From Varroa destructor (lineage: Eukaryota > Arthropoda > Arachnida > Mesostigmata > Varroidae): a stretch of 64,000 bases of DNA. Numbering within the stretch: position 1 is the stretch's first letter; each line of letters begins with the position of its first letter. The notes beneath the pieces are model-generated. The model did no database searches. It worked only from the letters and a program-made list of their open reading frames with translations, and was not told the origin of the DNA. The stretch covers positions 711,303 to 775,302 of the forward strand of contig NW_019211457.1 of NCBI RefSeq assembly GCF_002443255.2. Direction: 5' to 3'. Of this stretch, positions 25,148-38,901 are shown piece after piece. Made by a program: the position numbers and the translations under genes.

Positions 25148-28100
25148 GAAATTTTTCAAACTCGGATCGGTTTAGCATCCTTATCTCCTAGACAAGACTC
25201 ATTATAAGCTGTTCAACGAACCTCAAACACCCACAATAACAACAGATTTCAGACGGCCATTTGTCTACAAGGTTCCGCCATAATGCGATAATTACTCTAA
25301 CATTTCACATTGGACATTGAGCAACCGAAGCTACACGGATTCGTTTCTGTCCTGTCATACGTTGAAGCTTTCCATTCATTAGGTGTAATTGGCTGGCCAC
25401 GATCAAAAGAAGCTGATGGGATCGGCTATAAGGCGTCTTTCAATTCAATTGATAGTATATATATAATGCTCAAAGGCATTCAGAATCTCCTTACAGATTT
25501 TTCTAATTAAAACATCAGCTTCTAACTGCCAGCATATCAACCATTAATTTTCGTCATGATTTTACGTTCACCTCTGTTTTATAGCCTCATTCTATCGTCT
25601 GCTACGGACCAGGTAGCGGCGTATCGTAAATTAGCAACATTACACAAAGACCAGCCGCGTCACATTTATGTCGTGAAAAGACGATGATAGATCACATATA
25701 CTCTGCCGAAAAAAAAAACACCAATCTAACAATAATGGCAGCAAGATGAATCTGCAATTGTAACGTAATGATCACTATCCAGGGATCCGGAGTTCCCCAA
25801 GTCTTCTATTCCCAGATGTTCCCACGTCGTCCTTAGTTCGTCTTCCAACTTGTCTTTGTCGCTTCCGCTTTTCAAGCAGAATGACAACGACAGGCCAGCT
25901 AGCGAACAGCGGGCCAAGAGCTAAAGCTGTGCAATTGTTTCACTAACGCCTTTCGCCAACTGTAAGAAGGCTTGTCGCCGAAAAAAGCCCACACAACCAC
26001 CAATAGCCCTGAAGATGGCAAATAATAATCATGGTTTATTAACCCGCACCGTCTGCTATTCTTTAGCAGCGGTAGCAATGCACATGTTCCGTTTCGAACG
26101 AGTGACGTACGTAAGCTAGAGTTACAGCAGAAGGCATTACAAAATGCTCCTGAAGGGGCGCTCACTCAGTAGCTAGCAGACGAAGAGGGACAAAATAATA
26201 ATGGCTGATAATGACCAGCCGGTGTTTATTATGATATTACTTCGAGTTTACTTCGTCAGGTTGTTTCTTTTCGACTACCTTGCGAACAACGTCTGTATCA
26301 GCAGCTAGAACAATGAAACTGAGTGTCATCCATACACCTGGAGGCCCTGGAAGAGATTGGACGGTATAATGCCATTCCGTCCCGCCGCCCACAGTGGTAA
26401 CCGACGCATCTGTCTGACTGATCCGTCGACGGTGCTGCAACAGCTCTTAGTGATTTAGAACTGCTGCCACCGGGGCTAAAATAAGCAAGAGCTATTGGCC
26501 CGACTGCCACGTTGACTATAATGCATATGTACTACTTCACTATAAATTCTCCATGCCCAGTCCTCACTCTCTGTTATCTAGCTGCATTATCTAGAGCAGT
26601 TGTTACCATAGCGTTAAGCAGTATTGTGGCATAGCTTCCCGTGGGCAAATCCCGTTAGGAGCCAAAGCCTGACGTAACGCTTGTTGTTGTGTTGAAAGTG
26701 AAATAAAGCCGCAGTCAAAATAGTCATCCCAAGAGCGGATGCCACCGTCCGAACGAACGTCCATAGGATTGGACATGCCTCTTGATGGCGGTGAGGCTGA
26801 AAAACAGATCAGCTTGGAGACGACGATGATCCGCCCGAGCGCCCTGCGACGCATAGTCTGCCTCAGCCTATTACGTTACGCAGCAGCAGAGGTAACAGAA
26901 GCCGCAGCCATTTTGTAACGAATGGCGGTCGTAAGTGATTTGGCAGAGTTTTCGTGCGTCTTCCTTATGTAGGTCTTAAGCCCTTTGTTTTTGCTCTGCT
27001 GTGTTTAATGGCAAGCTGTAAGTAAGACAATAATGACAATGATCATCATATTTGTGATGATTATAGTCGTTCTGTCTAGTCCTTGCCTGCTAAAAAAGTT
27101 GAGCTAAAATACCCATATAGATACCTGCGCTAAGGAAGCTCTACTATTGCAAGATAAATTTCGATAGGTTTTGCCGTCGGTCGTTGTTTTTTTTCTCGGT
27201 TAGGCTTATGGCTACGCGGCTCCTGAATGAGCATAAATTATACAGCATTTATCTGACAACATCATTTAGAGAAAAATTAACTATGGATAAAATCACGGCC
27301 GGTAGAAACGAAAAGACAGACAAAAGGGCGGATAGCAGCACAGGGCACAGTAAACCAATGACAACGAGAACAGAGTTTCCTGCACGACGTAAGTCATGCA
27401 GTTGTGGTAGTTACAAACCAGTGAACCAGTACGTGTTAAATAATCGCAGTCTTTGACGGCGTCTTTCATCATAGCTTGTCCATGATAGCGAACGGCCATT
27501 GTCTCGTATAAAGCGATGAGCATCAGTGAGGTCTGCCGGCCTTCTGAGGTCAACTACTTCATCTGCCAGTTGCCAGCGAACATAGTGGTTATCCCCTAAA
27601 CATCGGAAAAGCACTTTTTGACGCGCAAATAATGATGCAATAAAAAGCTCAATATTAAAAAATTACCAGCATCAGGCCGCAGTCGTCCAGCGATTTTCCA
27701 GGTTAACCCATACGTCGTAGGTTTTAGGTATGATGGACGTATAAAGTGAAGCAATAATAGTAATAATACGCTTAGTTCCTATACGTATAGGATTTCCTCT
27801 TGAAGAGAGCCGCGTTCGTACGATTTGCTTAAAACGAGTGAATCAGAATTTTTTTTTCGTGGCTTTTTCACGAATTATAATTAATTTTCTATAACTTTAT
27901 TCTATTATACAATGCAGTGTATAGTTGTGCCCTGGGGTGCTACTGCTTTCCCTATAACCTATCGACAAACATTACAACAGAACATTAGCAGTCATCCGTT
28001 CAACGGTAATATTCGACGGGTGCTATTGTGTCCGTAGCTGGTCCTGCTGTAGCCGCCGATGCCACGCACGATTAAGCAATTCAGTTGGCTTTTAGTCAGA

Positions 28101-29209
28101 ACTCTGTCAGCGAACCTTACCATCTCGCAGTAACGCACGCACATATGTATGATGGTAGGTATCGAAGTTCGGTCTTTCGTTTGTCTCCTTTAGGCAGATA
28201 AGGCTAGTACGCTTCACTTTACTTTCGCTTTCTGCGACGATAACAACGGCAGTAACAAAAATGACAACCAAGTACGGCCCACAGCCAAATGAACCAGACG
28301 AATCAGCCGTCGCGAGTCCGGCCACGCTAGCTACCATCCAGCTGCCCAACAGATAGCCAGACTACCCCGTGTACTGTTTCCCAGCTGCTGTAGCAGCGCC
28401 TGCAGCAGCGAACAGCGAACGCAAATAATGGTGAATTGTCTTGTCGCCCCATTATTGCTGATAGGGGCAAAGCACTAGTAGAACTATAAATGCACCATCA
28501 ACATACTATTATCATCACAAGTCTGCTGCTGCCGCCGTTGCTCGAGTTAGACCTAAACAACTATAGCAGCACGGCAAGGGGCAAGCAATAGCATACATCC
28601 GATATATGCATGGAGGAGCTAGGTGTGTCGCTGTGTGTGCGCGTGGCTGGCTGACTGTTAGAAGGGCAGACGCCGAGGGCAGCAGACGACATCGTCGTCT
28701 CACGCAACGTGGCAGAAAGACCGCAGGCTTTCGTCCGAAAACTTCTGCAGAGGAAACAATATTGCTGGTGCATTATTAGAAATGATTGATAGTGATTAAC
28801 CTGGATAAAGAAGGTGGGAGGCCGAACTGAGGAGGAACAAGCCCACTGTATTTCGTTTTCGCATCTCGTCATTTGCTAAACAGGGCTGACGCATACGGGA
28901 ACGATTCGTTCTATACGTCACATGTCTTAGTCATCATCAAAACTTTGTGGCCAGGGTACCGGGGTGTCTATGTTAACAGGTGTGAAATAGATTGTCACGG
29001 TTTCAGGGACAGACTGTGGAACTGCTGGAAGGATGGTACAAGGTTTTGTACTCGCTGATTTATCAATTATTAGAAAAAAAAAAATCCCCTATTGGAGAAG
29101 ACCTACGGGAAGGTGTTTTGTGCATGTTTCATGGGTATATCGTTGGTGTTTATAGCTGCAGGAATAACGTAAAAGATACGATGCTGAGTTTGCCGGAAGA
29201 TAATGCATG

Positions 29210-29211
<2 letters not shown>

Positions 29212-29241
<30 letters not shown>
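29212..29241. repeat. (TA)15 microsatellite
   Basis: Perfect TA alternation. Confidence 0.95.
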
Positions 29242-29244
<3 letters not shown>

Positions 29245-30630
29245 TACTGTTCAAGTCCATTAATTTTAACGCTAAACATGGCGGATAATTTGAAGCAGAG
29301 CTTCTATTACTCGATCTGTTATGGCGTTGTACTGTACTTATCGTTGTATTATTTAGTATGTATAGATAGCGTTAAGAAGCCTAAGAAGTTGTCGCCTTTT
29401 AAATACCTAGGAAAGACATCGTGGGATTGGAAAATCAGCTTCTCAGCCAATCTGGCATCTGACGTTCGAAAAACCCGGGCATTATGATCGTAATTTGTAT
29501 TACTTTTAATTAGGACACCACGCAAATTATACGGTCTACACATATCAAATTATGTTTACCGAGAATCTTCTCATTATATGAGAGAGATTTCACTTGACAT
29601 ATATTTTATAATAAAGAAAGAAAATTCATTAAAACAGCAGCTGCATCTCATAGTACTTCAGTAGCACCCCAACAGCAACACCAATAACAATCATCATCGT
29701 AATAACGCTAATAACGGCTTTTCACTAGCGACACTATTCCCCAGAGGCACACAAGTGGTACAAAAAAAGTGGGTGTGGGCAAAGATACTGATTGCAGAGG
29801 CGCTAGAAACTTCGACGAAGGCCGTAGCATTCAATTTGGCCCGATTCAGATTATCGCATAACACACACACACAGACAAACCGATAGATGCAAAACAAACA
29901 AGCAGATGCACACCGGAATACATCTTCCCGATCTAATTGACTCAGTGCCCTGCTGACGGCATCGCTATCTTTGACACGAATTGACTTTTGCGGGGGCACT
30001 GGCACAAATGAACGCGGGGGCGCGTGACGCCTGCTGGGTCGGCGTAGCGCTGTTGCAAATTGCGTTGTGACTCGAATGCGTTCTTTAGCAGCATCCCATC
30101 TATTGGCAGCGTTACTGAACAGTTGTCACTTTACACGATCGTGACAAGCATCCACACTAGTCCTACTGAAATACATCTACATGCTGTAGATTTATCCATA
30201 TCTTCTAGGCCTGTGGCGGATCGGTAGCACGTAATAGGCCTCCGGACATAATGGCATAACACAGATAGCGCACAATCAGTTCCGAACTTGGATTGGTTTA
30301 TTATTATCTGATAGTTTCTATTCTATGCATTAGAGTAATCAACCGGTTTCTGTCGAGTGTTGAAACCCTGTATAGATCCAATTCTCATTGCTTGTGCTAG
30401 TATTGTATAAAAACATATATCCAACGAAACATCTACAGTCTAGTCAGCCGTTATAGGGATACGTGGGATTGAGATACTTTATGCTATATGATGCTAGGAA
30501 CACATCGCCGACAATCGTCGCTGACCTAAACATACATTCGACCACTGTCATAATGTCAGCCACGATCAAAGCAATGGGACATATGAAATAAGTGTCTGTC
30601 TTGTGCTTAGCAAAGAGGGGAACTCTAAAG

Positions 30631-30646
30631 AAAAAAAAAAAAAAAA
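30631..30646. repeat. A16 homopolymer
   Basis: Sixteen A residues. It could be a retroelement tail, but no element body is recognisable upstream. Confidence 0.9.
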
Positions 30647-33600
30647 GCTATAGCGTGCAGTACATATAACGAACACGAACCGTTAGTTTTACCGTAATCG
30701 GATTTTTTGCCGACCGATTGACAGACTCATTGCAGTCACATCCTGGTGTTGCAGCATCGAAAAGATTTTAACTGCCCTTTACCCAAAACGACAGATGCGT
30801 TGTATATATGCCTGCGTGAAAAAGCTACAATTATTCAGCAATATATATACTGTGTTGAATTACGACATCGAGGGCCATTATAATGACACGACCGACGTTA
30901 CCTGGCCAGTTATACTGATAGTTCGACACTCACGTATCCTTTTAATACTGATCCACACACAGCTATCCTGAATGTCACGCCAGAAAAGTTACAGTGGCAC
31001 AAATAGGACCACCAAATGCTCATTTACCTAAAATCCCGTAGAGCAATCGTGACCAAGACGTTAGAAGACGGCTGTGTGCTGAACCGGTTATAGTTAAAAT
31101 GATAATCCTAGTTTTTCTGATTTGTTCCTAGGTCTGAGTCACGTATCTAGGTGCGGATAGCCGCCGTTGCGTGCCCGTGCAACGTCGCCACTGTTCCGAT
31201 TTCGTTGGCCAGATTGCTTGCACTTACTTCAAAATAACGTACGATTCTGGGTAGATGAGACAGTGTAGCAATGTCTCATTTTTGGAGTTTCGCTCTATGT
31301 TCGCTTTCTCCCGATAGACGCTATCGTATAGCAGATGCATCAGCGAAGGATATCGCCATCAGAGCTTGCTTTCCTTGCAATACCCGGCTGCTGGGACTGA
31401 CTCGTACAGGTCAGGTAGGTACTACGAATGAACTCGTCCCTTGGCTATAAACATTTCCTCTACTAAACTAAGTGTTTCAAGGCTAGCAATTATTGTTAGG
31501 AAATCGTTTCACCACCCTTGCTAGTCTAAGGTAGAAAAATAACAGTACATGTTGTTCCTTTTTTATTTCAAAAATGGTCTAGCATATCACTGTAGTTTGA
31601 CAGTAATCATACTATGCAATTATCCGGACGTTTTGTTTAGCATTTCCGTGCTTTTTCTGTTTCTTATAGCGCACACATGATGTTATCGGAGCTCGTTCGT
31701 ATGCCAGTCAATAGCGTACAACCCTTTTTCAAACAGTTCCTCGATTTTGACGTTTGGACAGCTGGATCTTAGCGTATTCGTACAGCTTAATTCTCGTAGG
31801 TGACCCTCAATGGATACAGTCTTGTGTTTGCTTCTTGGTTGAACCATTTTTTTTGCCGCATCGTTGCTAGACCGGCTCGATTGCGCATGGCGATGATATA
31901 CAACGATCGTTACTATTTACTACTACTACTGAATCATTTTGACTTTGGTAGCTTGGATCTGTTAGTTCGTTGTTGATTCAATTGTTTGCGTTATTTTCTC
32001 TCTGTACATTTTCCCTTACCGAACTATTTTCGCGTTAGGTCAAATTAGGGCAGGACCATTTGCCTGAACTGTGACAAATCAGTTCAAGACATTAGTCCTT
32101 GAACATTGTCAGACCCGTCGTTAAGCGCCCCGTGCTATCTATATGGCCGTCGATTGTGGCACGAACAGAAGGCAGAAACTCGCACTACTATTTCGATTAA
32201 ATTCAAAGGGAATTTACACCTGTTTTTACTGTTTATTTTAAATTTTTGAGCGATTTTGGCATCCGGCTGTAACAGATATCTCGCAACAGAATCACAAAGT
32301 GACCAGCTACGCTTGATGCGACCTTTTGTCAAACGATGACACGGCGCCGGATCACGCAAACTTGGGTTTGAGAAGTTTCGTGTTATGCTTTCAACTCCGT
32401 CGTCACATCAGGTACGGTGCGTGCGTGATGAACCCGTTCGTTTTTGTTCGGAGCTATTATGTCTAGAGATTAGATGTTTCGTAACAGCTTAATCCCGAAC
32501 AGCCGTCATCGAATGGCCAGCAAGATGGAAGGAGGTCGTACGACACAATTCGAGGTCAGTATCTATCCATTGCTTATGAGGAAAGGCGAACATACATATA
32601 AGATAGCGAAGCCTCGATATTTCATGGCGATCGAGGCCTGTCCACATATGTAGAGCTAGGCAACAAAAGGCACTGATTTAAAGATAATTTGCGACCCGTC
32701 GTAACTTTGCTATTATATGAAAACAATAGGCTCATTGTCTTCAGCCGGACGACAAAGTAACAGTGTTAGTTGATAACAGTAACTATACTCGCATAGGGCG
32801 ACTTGTTAGTCTGGATCGATTTTTGTATTCTCTCTGTTTTTACAGTTTTTTTTTTTTTAATACAATTCAAACGTATGCCAATCGGCCAGAATAAACACAA
32901 ACAAGGAATCGATTCGATATTAGGCATAAGAGCAGGTTCTCCTGACTGGCTCCCAACAGACGACTGGGTTTGCAATGACGATTTGCATTTCCGCGTGAGC
33001 GCTCACTGCCACCACCGCCGCTGTCTCCGCGCCAAAAGCCCTTTTCGCTTGTTGAACTTCCATGTCAGACACGTTTATAACTTTGCATTAGGGCTAAGCT
33101 AGTGCTTCCGTTGTTGCTTGCTTTACTGCAGCAGGAATCGTATGATTCAAGTGATAGATTCGGAGCATAGGTCGGATAATCGGCGAACCACGGCAAGCAG
33201 CGAAAGGGCAAAGGAAACGAGGATGGTATCTGCGCGATGAGTCTGAGGATATGAGCGGCGGGGGACTGTTCCGGCTGGGAGAGACCTATTCGGACACGTT
33301 AGGACATGAAGAATTACCAGCCCATCTTGGGGATTGCATCGAGTTGTTATTGTTGTTGTAGCAATAGAAGTCTATGTGACCATCACTTTCATTTGGCAGC
33401 TAGTTGCGCTATATGAGCGTCTTGAACGTCTAATAGAGCGATGAAAGGCGAATGTATCATAATGGTTGATACTGATACTGGCCGATAGCGGGGGCGGCGA
33501 TATGGAAGTAATAAGTCACCGACGCCCACTTTAATCTAATATAGAAATACCTACGTGCATAAATTAATACGACTACGTCTGCGAGGACAGCATTAGAGCG

Positions 33601-35315
33601 ATCCGAATGTACGATATGCTGCCCTTAGCAGGCGGCGCGTCCGATTCTGAAGAGTTGTGGCACATATATTAATGAAATTTATGAAGGAACTCGCCCCATC
33701 TGCTCGTGCGTTCACAATTTATAACAGAAATAAAGTACCTACCATATTGAGAAATAGGTACGATGTCGCTCGAATCGAATTATGCCCAAAGCCTTTCTTT
33801 GATATAGTTTATATCATTCGGCCGACATATGTGAAATGGTACGTTGCCGCAGCTGTAGACGGGCCTATTTGTAGTAAATGAGTAAAAATAAGGCAAGTTG
33901 TGGTTTACCGAAAATGTTCTGGGCACGATGCTGTTGACTGCTTATTTTGACATTATGTTCTAATAAATTAATTAATGTTGTAAAATCGAGTGTTCAATTG
34001 GAATTGTGCCTTGCTATAGAAAAAAAGATCATAAACAAGCAAATTGGACGATTCAAGGCTTCTTTGCCTAACTATGACTAACATATATACGGGGAAAGAT
34101 GTAGCATCATTAGGATTCAGGATTAGCCGGTCCCATGCCTCGACCCTCTGTAGTAAGGAAAGCCAAACAGCTCTTTACTGATCTGTCGACTGCACTTATT
34201 ATTAATAAGTAATAATAATAATTATGTGTTTGACTATATAATAGAAAACTGGTCAACAATGGAGGGTTGAGTAAACGCTGTACCAGCGATGTGTATACTT
34301 ATAAACTATAAGGTATATCGTATCAGGTCGAAACGCCTTGACCTGTTCGGCGTTCCCAGGTAGCGGATTTGGACTTTAGTGATGTAAACTGCTATTAGAG
34401 CCAATAAAGACACAGGATATAAGAAATGTACTTTGGCATCGCCAACACAAAACCAGCATCTCAGATAGACAGTCGCTGATGTCTGTTTGATGCAGCGGGT
34501 CAATGCGTATAATGAACAAACCAAGGGCATACAATGTCGTCTGTATGAGACTATGAAGATCTGTCTCACTCCATACAATGTCACATGTAGAACATTCGGT
34601 ACGCACAGGTCTTTCTGTCGATTAACTGAATCGGTTTACCCTATGATCCTTGCCCACCACGTGGTTGAATAATTAGCTTTGCCATAATTGTCTGTAACTG
34701 GGAACTGGGAATGCTCCGATGGCATAAAAATGCACTATATGAAGAACGAAAGATCGAAAAATGTGTTGGAACTGTTGGTGGAAGGTACAAAGTGTCTTCC
34801 TGATACCGAATGCTACAGAGATAGGACGGCAAACATTAAACCAATATACGGTTGGCTATCGAAATATAATGACAATAATAATTTGTGTGTACCTATGACC
34901 AACCATCTCAATGAAGAGCGCTTGTAACTACTTAGGTTCAGCACAGTCGTGGACCGCTATTCGAAAGGACTGCTTACTCCTGCCTCATCTGCCGGTCGGC
35001 CCCTCCCGTTTGGCAAAAAAGTTCGTGTATGGACCCGAGAGGGTGGTGACGAAAGGGCGGGGTTTTTTTTTCTCTTGGGTCCAAATACTGCTCCTACTAT
35101 AATAGTGGATAGGTTTTTTTTTCTAACGACATCGAATGTCGTCAGCCATATCAGACTAAAAATCCGACCTAACCTGAATATTTTAACTATATAGATCCAC
35201 ACAATCCGCATATCATTTCTAAATTAGTCATCTTTTTGATAGATGCAGCGACGGTTTTATTGGTCGTTTATGGATTACGACCTCGTTTTGCCATTCTTCT
35301 AATTCCTAGGTTCGT

Positions 35316-35320
<5 letters not shown>

Positions 35321-35364
<44 letters not shown>
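35321..35364. repeat. (CT)22 microsatellite
   Basis: Perfect 44-bp CT tract, reading GAGAGA on the minus strand. In insects such tracts are targets of GAGA-binding factors (established for Drosophila). Whether that applies here is inference. It lies about 400 bp from the long open frame at 35731-36474. Confidence 0.95.
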
Positions 35365-35368
<4 letters not shown>

Positions 35369-35730
35369 TAAAGTATTTTACTGTCCTTTCTATAAAATAC
35401 GTTCTCTTATTTTCGTTCTCCAGTTTCCGCCTAGCGCCATAGTCGCCACCTGACGCCTGCGTTTTTTTTTGTCTCTTGCCTCGTAGGGTCATTGCTTTAT
35501 GCGATTGTACAGACAAACAAGCCAGTAGGCCGATATGGCGGCACATTATAGTTGCCTCTTAACAGCTGCACTTAGAGTCTTTTGCGCCCGGCGTAATCAC
35601 AATCATGCAGCCGTTGGTATCAGCCTCTTCGGTGGTTCCTTTATGATCCGCATAATGATAATAATATTAATCAAAGTTATCTTTTCAAGTATCTCGTCGC
35701 TTGGACGACATATTTATACCACGACAGGCT

Positions 35731-36474
35731 CTACGAGGGAGGCCCAGTATAGGCTGACACAAGTGAAGACGATAACGCGCATATATATCTATACCTGTAA
35801 CCGCGCTGGTAAGAGGAGCCGGAATTCCGACAACATCCATCGTCTATTACGATACACGTAGTATGTTCTTTGGCATAACAACGAGAAGACGCAAAGACAG
35901 CATAAACGGCGTCGGGAAAACGCCAAGACGTGTTCAGCCGACGGAAATGACGACAGCGAGTCCCACCACGACTTCGAATCGTAAGCTGCGTACGCAGACA
36001 AAGGATACATCGCCATCCTTCTGCACCAGCGGCAATTACCTTCATCGTGAACATCAACCGGGTATAAGGCGGTATAAGATCAAAGTCTCCGCTTGGCCTG
36101 ATTAAAACAAAGTGAAACGAAGCCCTAACCCGGTCCGCCCCCGCAACCAGCAGTGATTTCCTCCGTCGCAAAAAGGGGGTGATAGAAAGTAAAGCAGAGG
36201 GTTTTTGACAAAGAGGTCGTTGTGGGGCGGCAGTAGCACAGAATCGAAAAGGAACGCCAGTAACATTAAGAACAAGCACTAAACCTGCGACGGTTGAGGC
36301 GAATATTATGAGGCCTGGATGCAATTTATTCCTTTGGTTAAGATTCTTTATGCCATCAAATAATACAATTCTCAAAGTTGGGGTAGTCACGTGACGGTAA
36401 TAGGGTGACAAAGAGCGGAGAGTCTCGGCATGTATAATATCTCGGTCGGCGTGATAATAACAAAACTCTTCCAA
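35731..36474 (-). CDS. 247-codon open frame, unrecognised
   Basis: This is the longest open frame in the window that is not a microsatellite translation. It opens with TTG, and the first ATG is at about residue 141, so as an intronless gene it would be only about 107 residues. Residues 54-73 (beginning GLIIFASTVAGLVLVL) look like one membrane-spanning segment; the rest is basic and Cys-containing with no family I recognise. By rough estimate well under one such frame is expected by chance, so it deserves a search. Its codons align exactly with those of a plus-strand ATG frame at 35863-36105, so either could be the shadow of the other. Confidence 0.2.
   Translation of the reverse strand: MEEFCYYHADRDIIHAETLRSLSPYYRHVTTPTLRIVLFDGIKNLNQRNKLHPGLIIFASTVAGLVLVLNVTGVPFRFCATAAPQRPLCQKPSALLSITPFLRRRKSLLVAGADRVRASFHFVLIRPSGDFDLIPPYTRLMFTMKVIAAGAEGWRCILCLRTQLTIRSRGGTRCRHFRRLNTSWRFPDAVYAVFASSRCYAKEHTTCIVIDDGCCRNSGSSYQRGYRYRYICALSSSLVSAYTGPPS
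35863..36105 (+). CDS. 80-residue basic Thr/Ser-rich ORF, unrecognised
   Basis: ATG at 35863 opens 80 codons to TAA. The product begins MFFGITTRRRKDSINGVG and is rich in Thr, Ser, Arg and Lys, as in disordered nuclear or linker regions. About 62% of codons start with a purine, as is typical of coding DNA. It lies antiparallel and codon-aligned to the 247-codon minus-strand frame. It has no domain, signal peptide or membrane segment. It could be a small gene, an exon fragment or chance. Confidence 0.18.
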   Translation: MFFGITTRRRKDSINGVGKTPRRVQPTEMTTASPTTTSNRKLRTQTKDTSPSFCTSGNYLHREHQPGIRRYKIKVSAWPD

Positions 36475-36495
36475 TTTATAGCTTTAAGCCGACGC

Positions 36496-36545
36496 TTTTT
36501 TAAATAACATTCCAGTCATTTATCAATGGCATATTATTTAAAAAA
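36496..36545. repeat. Hairpin: 19-bp arms, 12-nt loop
   Basis: The left arm 36496-36514 and right arm 36527-36545 pair at 17 of 19 positions. The outer 12 bp (ttttttaaataa with ttatttaaaaaa) are perfect and the inner cca/tgg pair is also kept. The loop is 12 nt. The stem is shorter than a typical miRNA precursor, so a microRNA is not claimed. It may be a small inverted-repeat remnant. Confidence 0.7.
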
Positions 36546-38873
36546 CACGGCATATTAGTGTAGGCATACTCTTCCTTTTATCGATAATTTACTAATACAA
36601 AAATAATAATGTCAATATGATAGATACAGACAATTCAAAAACTGGTATAAGAATTCCCCATAAGCATAACTCTATTAATAGAACCCTGTCGTGTTCACAC
36701 GTACAGTCAATTATAGATTGTCAATTGATATTTGTCTAGATTATTCGTCCACAGTGACACGTATTGAAACAAACAAGATCTTAATAATCTTAACAACAAT
36801 TTAGCCACCGGGAGAGAACACACTGACTGTACTAACTGAAGCTAGCAGACTAAACTCACTGACATTATATGTATTTCTTCTACGTAACGGACCACTCATC
36901 AAAACTACGTGGTTGTTGTCAAGTTCGCCGCTATAATTAGTTATTTGTGATGCATTCTGTGTCCTATTAATTTACGCAAACTCATTAGGGCCGGCTCGTT
37001 TACTGTGACGGCGATCATTGCGAGTCAGCCAAGTCAGCCAGCACCGCTTTAGACCCAAGAAGAACACGACGTTCACAATGGCTGCTAGGTGGCGTTAGAG
37101 GTATCTTCGATATGCGTGAACCAGCGGATACGTTTATCACCGCTGCAACTGCCGGTGCCCCGTACTGTTGATTGTAGCGGCGACATTCAGTTGTCGTTTA
37201 CCACTCACGATAAATCTGAAACGCTGCTATAGGACAGTGTCGTCGATGTGGCTCTAAGGTAAACAAGCGACAGAAACAGGGAACATGATGGCTGCCATTA
37301 TTCAGTTCACTCGTCGCAATATCGATTTAGGTTTTGGCCTAGGTGAATCTGCAGACCCGACATTGAGCAAGTCACTTGACCTGCTTGTAGACGCACAGTT
37401 AACACTGTTGCTGTCGATGTTGATGTCAACCAGGGAGCAAACGTGCGGGCATCTATCTGATCAGCTGGGTAGCGTTCTTAGACCCATGTGGGTGTTTGCA
37501 TATCGGCTCAAAAGTGGTACTCAATGATGTTTCTTTAACTGTTCAACTTCGCTGACGTAATCAACATTGTCGCCTACGATACCAATATCGTCAACAATAA
37601 CATTGTTGTTGCTGCTAGTCGTAACTGGCTTCGCTTCTGCCCAAACAAATGAACGTCGCCGTCTGCTTCCCTAACCAGGTGGACCTGCAGCGATGTTATC
37701 GGCTAACAATAGGTCTCGTTCAAGGCGATGCTGTTCCGAGCACTTATGCTATTATTTGGTATGGTTGCTTCTGGCGATCTCATGTAAGTAGTTGCCCCTC
37801 TGGTGTCCCACTGATCTAATGGGATTTCGTTTGCTCAACTACAAAAGCCATTATTATAGACATCTGGATAATAGCATTGTGCTATACCAATGGATGCAGA
37901 ACTGTTGTTTGCTTAGAGCAGTATATTGTTGTTACGTTGTTAGTTCTGTCGTGACGACGACGATCTGGAATAAAGCCTCAAGAAGGGCAACAGATAAGAT
38001 GCTCAACAAGCGATCGAGCCGTTGCTGATGGAAAAGATTTTCTTGGAGCGTCGGTTTCCTAGTAACAATTTTCTCATAGAAAAAGATAAGGGAAGCTGAT
38101 TTTTTTTTTTTTGAAAAAGAGAGAAAATGGCACCGTCCACTGAATAGATGAAAACACCATGTGTTATCGAGAACTTGGTTCGCGCCTGATTCAGGGACAG
38201 TTTGACTATAGCCATCGGACTGCGTAACGTGTTGCCACAAGTACATTCCACGAAGTAAAATAGGTAGTATTTTTCTTCTGTGGCTTATTTCGGTTCGATT
38301 TAGCAGCGACGTAATTGCAGTAGTGATCCTTCTCACTTTCTCAGCTCCACTAAAATTTGTAATGTTAAATCACAGAACTTGTTTCTGCCTTCATTTACTG
38401 ATGGCCTCGTGCGCGTCCGTAAGAACATCGCTCATAGACGAATTGACCATGATCCAGTAACCATTCCATCTACATGGAAGTAATTTCGGCACATTCGGAC
38501 AACTATAGATTACCAAAGATGCGTTTCTTTTTGAAGAACTCAATCTAAATTTATCAATAATAAACTTTATCGGATAGATTTGTCCAGTAGTTTACGCTCA
38601 CCGACACAAATATATGGGCTGGCTACAAAGAGAAGCCGTCTGCCTATTTCCTTTTGAGGGGTAACTATGGTAATGCAGTTAAGACTCGATGACAGGGAAA
38701 TAACCAGCTCGACATTTCTAGTTAGTTGTAACAGTCACTTACGACAAACGAGTGGTTCGACCATTCATTCAACAGACGACATAAGTCTCAAACAGGCAGG
38801 CCTAAACACCAGATAATTATCCATCAGCTAATCCTGCCTATGCGTTGTCGACATCAAACGGAGCAAAGAAAAA

Positions 38874-38901
38874 GGAACAAGGGACAAGGAACAAGGACCA
38901 G
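38874..38901. repeat. Heptamer tandem repeat (GGAACAA-like)
   Basis: ggaacaa, gggacaa, ggaacaa and a degraded fourth unit ggaccag follow one another with period 7. Confidence 0.8.

Larger units (their letters stand above)
24558..35730. other. Long non-coding stretch
   Basis: No recognisable gene. It includes the self-complementary A/TA/T tract at 25041, TA tracts, a 16-A run at 30631, an inverted repeat atgagaca/tgtctcat at 31255-31279, and CAG/CTG-rich patches near 28380-28720. A minus-strand 63-codon frame at 25726-25917 has an acidic, protein-like segment (DKDKLEDELRTTWEH) but no splice signals I would trust. Confidence 0.55.

Noticed and set aside
25726..25917. Acidic, protein-like minus-strand segment (KLEDELRTTWEHLG)
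   Set aside because: Only about 45 residues long, with no good splice donor and no recognised homologue. Kept only as a note in the interval entry.
30365..30385. String resembling mature miR-10 (ACCCTGTATAGATCC)
   Set aside because: It needs an insertion and mismatches, and neither flank supplies the complementary arm of a precursor hairpin.
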